Shown: positions 56,005 through 64,000 of the stretch, one piece after another
How positions within the stretch are numbered: position 1 is the stretch's first letter
How the letters are laid out: each line of letters begins with the position of its first letter
From: Primula veris
Taxonomy: Eukaryota > Streptophyta > Magnoliopsida > Ericales > Primulaceae
Reading direction: 5' to 3'
Length of the DNA: 64,000 bases
Assembly: GCA_963682055.1 (NCBI GenBank)
Contig: OY821750.1
Coordinates: forward strand, 26,730,402-26,794,401
Made by a program: the position numbers and the translations under genes
The notes under the pieces: generated by a model
What the model was told of the DNA's origin: nothing
Databases searched by the model: none
The model's input: the letters and a program-made list of their open reading frames with translations, nothing else

Positions 56005-56823
56005 TGTTAGGTTCAAAGTACAAGTCTATTGTACCATATTTGTTTGCCATCATATTGCTAAAAATATATTGAGTTAACTTATATTGATCCTTTAATATGT
56101 TAGCAGTTAATACGTAACACGTTTGTTAAGTTATTGTTAAATATAGCTTGAAGTTATAATTTCAGTTATAACTGTAACTGACGGACATATTGCTTGGCGA
56201 TCAAGTCAAATATATTCTAAAAGGTTCACAAACGTGAGCAGTACGTCGAGAAGATTTCGTGTAATCTCAGAAGATTAGATTGAAGAGAATGAAGATGTTT
56301 TCTTGTTGGATTAGAAGACTTGAAGAGCAAAGAAGAATTTTAGTCAAAGAAGGAAAGAGAGAAAAAGGAAATACTTCATATTTGATCAAGATTATGCTAT
56401 AAATAAAGCCAATTAGACTATAATATTTTATGTCTCTACATCATAGATTATACAGCAAATAGAGAGAGAGACCCACAAAATATTAGAAAGAAAATATTAT
56501 TCTTTGAGAGAAATTCATGACGGGATGTCATTACATATTGAGAGGTGTTAGGTACGAGCAATAGTTTGATAGGCAAATACTAATGAGGGAGTCAGTGAGT
56601 ATTGTAAGACTTGAGTCTACTATTGTAAGTTTTACAATATCTATAAATATTGGGTGAGTGCCTCGGAGACGTATATGTTGTGAGCACATCGAAGTTCGTA
56701 ATTAAATGGCGTGTGTTATTTACTATTCTGTCAGAACTCTTCAGTTATAACTGAAACAGAATCTCGGTTATAACTGAAACACGTAACAGCATTCGGAACA
56801 TTAGACAAACGTATTTTTTTTCA
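56005..56823 (+). mobile_element. Solo LTR inserted in the LINE
   Basis: It starts TGTTAGGTTCAAAG and ends TTTTTTTTCA, with a perfect 5-bp duplication GAAGT at 56000-56004 and 56824-56828. At 819 bp it fits a Copia-type LTR; it has an inner CAGTTATAACTGAAACAGAA repeat near 56742 and 56764. No coding content. Orientation follows TG...CA and could also be read on the other strand. Confidence 0.8.
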
Positions 56824-56828
56824 GAAGT

Positions 56829-57578
56829 CACTCAAGATACCACTGTCGCAGAATCGGACTCAACCTCTAAGCTATCGAAACTCATCTCGGACGCCATCTC
56901 CAAATCAATCAAAATAGCATGTAGCTCAGCAAAAATAATCGGTCTCGGTCCAAGAAATCTACCGAATGCTCTAACTACACGACCATACTCGTCCCGAAGG
57001 ATCCCACCAACAGCTGATGGGCCAGGGTTGCCTTTAGAACACCCATCTATGTTGAGCTTGAGGTGACACGGAGGAGATCTAACCCAAGCAACCAAACGCA
57101 GAGGTTGTACTCTATGAGGCAAAACCCTGAGAGAATCCACAAACTCCACTCCTCTATCTCCTTTAAGCTGTCGTGATCGGAAACCATGTGCAACTCCCAA
57201 CATACGAATATAATCATTACGCACCTTGCAGACATGCCACATGATGTAGCATGCTGTAATGAACCGTACATGTCCAATCCAGGTAAGGTCCTTACGCCAA
57301 CGCAAAAACATCCCGAGAATAGAATTAATCGGATCCGACGGGACTCCAAATAACCCACTAAAGTACAGCCAACCCTCTTTGGTAAGCGGAAAATCAATAA
57401 AAAGGTGTGGCCGAGTCTCACAAGAAGCACGACAAGTGTATCTTGATGTCATACAAAATCCATGCAAAGATAGCCTATCATCCGTCGCTAAAATGCCACG
57501 AAGCAGCCTCCAAAGAAAGAATGACACATGTGCTGGAATCGGGCGCCACCAAACATATGAATAGATGCTATTGACCAT
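56829..57578 (-). pseudogene. LINE zf-RVT region and RNase H domain
   Basis: A 248-residue open frame starts with the zf-RVT-like WWRPIPAHVSFFLWRLLRGI. It continues into RNase H with LNIDGCSKGNPGPSAVGGIL, AELHAI and VESDS, the three conserved acidic positions. It is cut short by the solo LTR insertion. Confidence 0.85.
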
Positions 57579-57689
57579 CCTCCTTTGTCTAAAAATACTC
57601 CACGCCGAACGAATCGAAAACTCCCCATCTACTTATTTCCTCCAGCAGATCCTATCAATACCCTTTATCGGTATCGGAATATGAGTAAT

Positions 57690-58960
57690 CTAATCGACTA
57701 AAAACAGAGGTAACTGAGCCTCATCAAGTCTACCCCTATCCCACTGTCGTCCACTCCAATAAGTCGAAACTATCTCCAAAGAAAGAGTCGTCGGGTCATG
57801 AATAGAAAGAGCCTCATCTCCTATCCAAATTTCATGCCAAAAACTCATCTGGTCCTGTCCAATATGCCATCGAATCATCGGCTCAGTGTCGATCCTAGCC
57901 TGACACATTTGCCGCCAAAGAGGTGAAACTGGATAGCCGAACTCAACTAAGAAAGGATGAGATGCAATACAGTATTTGGCCCTCATAAAGTGGCCCTAGA
58001 GCGAACCCTACTCTCTAAATCTCCACCAAATCTTGACCCCGTAAGCCGTCACAAAATCCGTCATCGATCTAATACCTAGCCCCTCTTCTTATGTCGGATA
58101 GCACTCCTCCGTCCACCTACACCAATGGATCTTCCTATGGGTGAGTGTGTCACCCCACAGAAAGAGCATGAACAACCTCTCAATCTGGGCCAACACTGCC
58201 TGAGGCGGTCGTAAGATGTGAAACAAATAGATAGGCATGGAATCAAGTACATGCCTAATAAGAACCAGCTTTCCACCAAAAGAAAGCAAACGATGGGCCC
58301 AACCAGAAATACGACCCTGAATCCTCCTCACCAGCTCGTCAAAATAAATGATCCTACAAGCACTTCGGAAAATCGGACATCTAAGATAAATAAGGGGGAG
58401 CTACCTTCGCTGGAAACCGGTAACCGCCGTAAAATATTCCCCCGAGAGGCGGGAGCCGAAGAGACAAGATAAAAAGCACTCTTGGCATGGCTAATCAACT
58501 GTCCAGAAACCGCCTGATAATCATCAAGAACATCCATAACCTTCCGAACACTATCTCTGGTGGCTCTCAAAAAAATAACTACGTCGTCAGCGAAACTCAA
58601 GTGTGATACCATAACCTCCACCCCGGTGTAGTAACGAACAGAAGTATATCGTCGGTACATCTCATCCAATCGTCTCGAGAGATACTCGGCCGCAATGATA
58701 AACAACGGAGGGGAAAGCGGATCCCTCTATCGAAGACCCTCCTGGGACTGGAAGAAGCCACACACACCTCCATTCACAAGAACAGAAAACCAAGGACCCA
58801 TAATCGCACGCTGAATCAGCGAAATCCATCTATCGAAAAATCCAAAGGCCCGCAACATTGCAAGGACAAAAGGACGGGACAATAATAAGGAAACTCACAA
58901 TATAATGGTGTCATATGTGACATCTACATTAAACACAGATTTGGGATGTGGATATAACTT
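57690..58960 (-). pseudogene. LINE reverse transcriptase remnant
   Basis: Three frames carry successive parts. 58705-58328 has HLSFADDVVIFLRATRDSV, the catalytic FADD block. 58331-58076 has ISGWAHRLLSFGGKLVLIRH. 57986-57690 has WHEIWIGDEALS. Upstream, RPFVLAMLRAF and RWISLIQRAIMGPWFSVLVN lie between 58720 and 58890, with several stops. Confidence 0.8.
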
Positions 58961-61900
58961 ATTTTCCCTTGGCCCTTGTGCGGGTGTATATCATATTTCG
59001 TAGATTTTGGCCAATTTTGTTATTTGGTAACAAAACATTACGTACTATTGTCTTTAATTAATATTTTTTATATTTATCCAACTTTAGTGTAACATATACG
59101 TTTTGAATTAAGAGATAAAAATATCAGTTCACCATTTACTACTGAATACATTTGTAGTACTTGGTGACTGGACTTATATGCTTCATAACTGATTTGCCAC
59201 TTACTCAGTTGAAATGATTAATTTGTCAAATACTATTTCCATTAAGTTTATTTACAAGTGAATTGACCTTGCGAATTATTTGTATAGTACTAGAGGTCCC
59301 CTAATATTTAATGGAAAATATATATGTCGGCACTTTTGAAGATGCCTACTGCATTTCAGACATTTGATTTTATTCCTTAAGAGTAACAATGCACCATGTA
59401 GAAAAGTACTTTTGATCAATTGTGAACACACTGTAACAGTATTGGGACTTTAAACTATATATATATATATATTAATGCACAACAATTAACAAATAATATA
59501 TCAGGAGATCAAAATCTAAAAACAAATCTTAATGTTAAATTTAGTGACTAAAATGTTTTCTTTATCCAAAAATCTATATATCTAGAGAACAAAACTAAAA
59601 AAACTGGATCCTAAAACCAATATGGTACCAAAATAAGGAGACAAAATTATTTTGTTCTAAAGATGTATATTTAAAGACATAATAACTTGGTCTATTATTG
59701 CCTTTAATGATTAACCAATATTTTCCCGTTTTGGTCCCTGATATATAGGTTCAGGGGAAAAAATAGATTTAATCCCAAAATATGTATTGAGAAAAAACTA
59801 TTTTGGTTCATATATAATTCTATTATTTAAAGACCGATTCGGGTTTGTGTCTAATTTTAGTCTCCAATCTCTTGTTTCTTGCAATATATGTACCAACAAT
59901 CGTACGTAATAAGGAAGTTCTGTAATTGGTAATTGAAAATAATATTGGTCACTGGACTACCAATTCAAAATCTAAATAAAATCATAAAATAACAAATTTT
60001 GGCAACAGTTCTCGCTATTTATTCTGCAATAGCAGTGCTACCGGAAAGACAACTTTTATACGATCGCAATAGACATATTTCCTAATTGTAAACAGCTTGT
60101 CACCTAATTTATGGTTATTATTTTATAGTATCTTTTTGCTGCATGAAAATAAACTGTACTATTTTCTGTAATCTGCAAGTAATATTGAAGTGCCTATTCA
60201 CCTCAATTTTGTACACAGCTAGGGCAATAATATTAATGATATACTTCCCTTGTCATATATTTTACCACTGTAACAATTAATAAATGTTAGATAGGGCTCC
60301 ACCGTTTTAATCATGCTTTGTTCATTAGTGTCTTGAAATGTCACAAAATAATGATATATTACTCCAAATGGGACCCCTTTAAAGTACCGCAAAAGATATG
60401 GTCTCTCTAGTTTTAGCCCTTTTTTACCTTGTGGTGATAGGGTTTAAATGGGACATAGTGAAGGGAGAGATTTTAAAACAGGAACTACAAGTACTTAAGT
60501 AACCCTTAACAGATCAAAATTTCTTCTTTCGGTTTAGTGAAGGATTTTTTTTTAATTTTTTTTTGCCTCAATAATTACATGACAATTCGTTATGGAATAA
60601 AGATAGTTAATCGTTTTCTGAATAGAGTGATGATATAAGAAAAGACTTTTTGAAATAAACTCTTACAGAGAATTAATGTGTATCATTAATTTATCCTCAT
60701 ATACATCTGATGTTCCACATTGATTATCTGCGAGAGTATATATCAAAAAGTCTCTACTTATATCACAACTTTTCTAAACCTTCTAAATATATATGAACTG
60801 TAACATACACTACTTTTAACTTTGCGTGCGGGAAGTTAACATATAAAATGGCAAAATGTACTTAATGAGCATTGCATGCACACTATTAAAGTGGACCTCG
60901 CTGATTTAGTTACTATCTATAAAAAATTACTCTAAATTCAGGTTTAATTTTTGTATACTTGCGGATTTATATTCGAGGTGATTAATTAATTCATGTTATT
61001 ATTCTATATGACTCGCGAATGGAAGTTGGTTAACTATGTACATCAGTACATGGTCGTTTTCTTAATTTATTGGTCAAATTTGAGGGAGCAGAATTGACAA
61101 GTTTGGCCTTATTTGAAGGTGTATGAGAGAAAAAATAAAATTATCTGCTACTAGCTAGAAAGTGTCCAAAATTTATGAAATTTTGTAAAAATATAAAGGA
61201 CTGCAACTTCAGTCGAATATGGATGAATGAGTAATTGCTTTACTTGATTTTTCAAATTTTGAATTGCCTACGTGTATTTTTTTTCTTTTAGGACAACTAT
61301 AATATTGTTTAAAATATTATTTGTTTGGCATAGTAAACGTCGATTCAGTTAAATTTTGCAGGGAAGTTAAGAGTACTACTCATCATCATGTACCAACGTT
61401 TGCCCCCAAAAATCGCAAGGTTGGATAAACGGGAACCGAGATATGATTTCTCAAAGTTTAGTGATCAGTTGGCCTCTCCAAAGGACCTCGACATATTTGA
61501 CGAGCTGGAGAAAATCCATTCTTGCACTTAGTAAACAATGTCTAAATTTTATAAGAGTTGATACAATCATATCAAAGACACTGAAGAATATATATATTAG
61601 AATTGGATTTACTCTACTCAGGTACACGAAAATGATGAACTGACGAGGTACATTGGTGACACTATCTAGCGAATACCTTCTTTTGACGTATACAGAACCA
61701 TATTATTAAATGTGATGATTAAGCTAAATATTGGTAGTCGAAAATAATATTATAAAGACGAGCAAGTTGCATGCATATATACTTTTCTTACTTCTTAGAC
61801 ACTAGGTTAGGGATAATTCTTGTGTCTAAGTTTGAGATATGGGATGTGTTATACTTCAAATTTTATACTATGATTAACCAAATGAGCACATGATTATGTT

Positions 61901-62014
61901 GATAATTGATCCTATCATAGTCTATAAATGCCAAGAAGACGGATATTTGGGATATATCCTTGCTATTGATAATAGTATTTGCCACAATGCATCTATAACT
62001 TGTAGCACATGATA
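58961..62014. other. AT-rich intergenic stretch
   Basis: No gene is firmly supported. A 47-codon ORF at 61388-61531 is listed separately. A TTTATCCAAAAATCTATATA block followed by TCTAGAGAACAAAA at 59562-59598 recurs at about 63810-63843, so both lie in copies of one repeat. Confidence 0.5.
61388..61531 (+). CDS. Small ORF of 47 residues, uncertain
   Basis: This ORF is too short to stand out by length, but its composition differs from the AT-rich surroundings. It begins MYQRLPPKIARLDKREPRYD and continues FSKFSDQLASPKDLDIFDEL, then EKIHSCT. It is charged, with balanced Lys/Arg and Asp/Glu, and has no signal peptide or membrane segment. I do not recognise it. It could be a small gene, an exon of a larger gene or a captured fragment. 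Confidence 0.25.
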   Translation: MYQRLPPKIARLDKREPRYDFSKFSDQLASPKDLDIFDELEKIHSCT

Positions 62015-62207
62015 CACTACAAAATAATGTTTGATTTAGTGAGAGTAAAAAGCTGTCACAAGCCTGTCACCAATTTAAAAAACTGTCACAAATCTGTCGC
62101 AAATTGACTAAACTGTCATAAAGCCGTCACAAAAACTGTCGCTAATAAGCTCGTAACAAAAAATAACGTCACCAATCCCGTCGTTATTTGGTTATTTTTT
62201 TATAGTG
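62015..62207 (-). mobile_element. CACTA-like MITE, copy 2 (inverted relative to copy 1)
   Basis: Begins CACTACAAAATAATGTTTG and ends TTTTTTTATAGTG, 193 bp, with a perfect 3-bp duplication ATA (62012-62014 and 62208-62210). Its reverse complement aligns with 50703-50884 over nearly the whole length. Confidence 0.85.
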
Positions 62208-64000
62208 ATAATTATATTGAATTATTGATGATGTACTTATATGCTCTCTAACATCCATTCTTGCATTTGCAATATGATTGATTTCGTAGATATAATTGTT
62301 AATCCATAGCGAAGCCTAGGTGTAAGGTGTTTTCTTTCTTATCAAAAAATGGTACGTAATTTTTTTTTAGAGCGAAGAGACTATGGAGATTTGTTTGCCA
62401 ATTAAAATTCAGTTGATTTTGGTCTTTAAATGTTCACAATAGAATTCAAAATAAATTAAATGGACTTCGGCTTTGTCGATCCATAATCGGCCTATTAAAA
62501 GACCAAATTCACAATGAATTTATAGAATTAGATGCCTTCAATATCAAGTGTTTGAGAACTAACATGAAACCAACCATAACAGGTTCCTTTAAAAAATTCC
62601 ACGAAACTGAATAGCACGAGCAGATAATACTACAAAAGAACATCTATACATTATAACCTCCAAATTTGAAAAAAAAAAAAATATATTACTATATAAAAGT
62701 TATTTTTAAGTGGAGGTTTATATATAAAAATTATATTTTTATTTAAATATATATTTTGTATAATACAAGATACATGTATACATTGTTTCACTAACTAGCA
62801 TAAATATTTAAAAAACAAGTATATATTTTGTAAACACATGATGACGTACGTGAATTTAAGGAGGTGGAAAATCGTGATATAGTAAACTCATAAATGTTTA
62901 AAAAATTAATTAAGTACATAATTATTTAGAAAATCGAGTATATATGTCTAGAAAAAGTGGAAAATAATCTAAATTTTATTTAATTCTTTCTTTACATGTA
63001 TAATAACTATGTATAATGTAGCATAGAAAACCATTTTAAAAATTTATATATATATAATTTTACAACTTTATGTTATTTATCATTAGATAGAGGTACATTT
63101 TCTTAAGGTGTGACCTTAAAAAATTAAGAAATATTACAATGTGAAAGTTATTCCTATTTATAACTGGTGCCCAGTTGTGACCGAGAATTTTTATTTCTAT
63201 ATAAAGTTTATTCCTATATAGAGTATTTTTATAGAGAGGTTTACTCTATCAGTAAATATCATAGCATCCGGTAGTTAGAGGTCACTCAAATAAATGTCAA
63301 GCTCCTCCGATTTCACATTTTAAGCGAGCTTGATCAATTTTATTTCCGTTATACCCCGGGTCATGACCAACCAAATAGTTCCATCCATTTTAAAATAATG
63401 TAACAATTCTTTTGTTCAAATTATAAATTATTTTAGAAACCCAATTTCCTTCGGTTAATTTATCGAACGAATTTGATGGAAAACTGAAGTCCCCAAAATT
63501 CTTATGATTTTTCCTTTTTATATTGTAAATTTCAACGACCAAATAGTCGATAAATATTGAACACAAATAATTTTCCCTAATGTTAGTTTCAAATTTCCTT
63601 CATCTTCATCGATCCATCGGATTATTACTCGTCAACGTCATAAGTTTTATCATATAAGGTTATTGCGGATGGATAAATATAAACGAATAAAACGATGGAT
63701 GAATATAAACCTGACATGGTATGCAAAGACATTATGGTGGTATAGGCAGCGGGCATCGATTATGTACATGTTGTTTCTAAATGACAAATTGAGGGACTAA
63801 AAAAAATTCTTTATCCGAAAATCTATATATTTAGAGAACAAAAATAAAATAAAAATGTACATTTTGCTATTTGATGTTTATAAGTCCAAGCTAACCGGCC
63901 CCTTTCAGTCTAGAGTGTTTTGGATTAAAAAAAAAAAAAAAAAAACTTTTGGTGAATAGAAGGTTCATGAAGAGGCTTGATATATTATTCAAGAAAAAAC
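62208..64000. other. AT-rich intergenic stretch to the window end
   Basis: Short ORFs only, no recognised gene or RNA. An 18-base-scale poly-A tract lies at about 63928-63945. Confidence 0.5.

Larger units (their letters stand above)
55584..58960 (-). mobile_element. 5'-truncated RNase-H LINE, split by a solo LTR
   Basis: On the minus strand, broken frames run reverse transcriptase, zf-RVT-type region, RNase H, then an A-rich tail at 55584-55592. The 5' end stops near the VD motif of the reverse transcriptase (about 58940), so the copy is 5'-truncated, as is common for LINEs. The solo LTR 56005-56823 interrupts RNase H. It differs from the LINE at 43731, which has no RNase H, so it belongs to another lineage. 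Confidence 0.85.

Overview
This is a 64 kb piece of a flowering-plant (dicot-type) nuclear genome. It is AT-rich, has GT-AG introns, and carries a plant sucrose synthase, a plastid-type CPBP/alpha-beta-hydrolase gene, a SAUR gene and a dense, nested population of plant transposable elements. Nothing prokaryotic is present. The species cannot be fixed from the sequence alone.

Region 1 (1-7336): the last exons of a sucrose synthase gene (+). Its penultimate coding exon is split by a 6.16 kb LTR element with a perfect 5-bp target duplication (AAACA). The LTRs contain a clear 5S-rRNA-like segment, which marks them as Cassandra-type. Cassandra elements normally have tiny internal domains; this one holds about 5.6 kb of other material. 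That material includes a gypsy polyprotein tail, a second long LTR-like block with its own primer site, intron-like repeats, and a 29-bp match to an exon/intron junction of the next gene.

Region 2 (8187-20045, minus): a 12-exon gene, tail-to-tail with sucrose synthase. All exons join in frame to 1623 codons: plastid-targeting-like N-terminus, alpha/beta-hydrolase domain, long acidic linker, membrane-bound CPBP (CAAX-protease-like) domain. Intron 1 holds a decayed copy of exon 1, and three other introns hold copies of one repeat family.

Region 3 (20.3-31.2 kb): a foldback element just upstream of that gene; a full-length but decayed Copia element (20966-27848, TSD GAAAT) inserted in a Stowaway-like MITE; AT-rich sequence with Helitron-like 3' ends.

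Region 4 (31282-36756): a Mutator-like element with 0.8-1 kb terminal inverted repeats and a perfect 9-bp TSD (GAATTATAG). It carries a plant-mobile-domain gene with two lesions and no visible transposase.

Region 5 (36.8-43.7 kb): AT-rich repeats: two more Helitron-like ends, a hAT-like element, a solo LTR of the region 3 Copia family (TSD CATTC), and a 2 kb inverted-repeat element with a GC-richer core.

Region 6 (43731-49990): a nearly intact L1-type LINE with poly(A) tail and 15-bp TSD; a single frameshift separates the endonuclease from the reverse transcriptase.

Region 7 (50-64 kb): CACTA-like MITEs, one intact intronless SAUR gene (54868-55224), a decayed RNase-H LINE (minus) split by a solo LTR (TSD GAAGT), then about 5 kb of AT-rich DNA with one 47-codon ORF of uncertain status.

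Only the hydrolase/CPBP gene and the SAUR gene look intact; almost everything else is transposon sequence.
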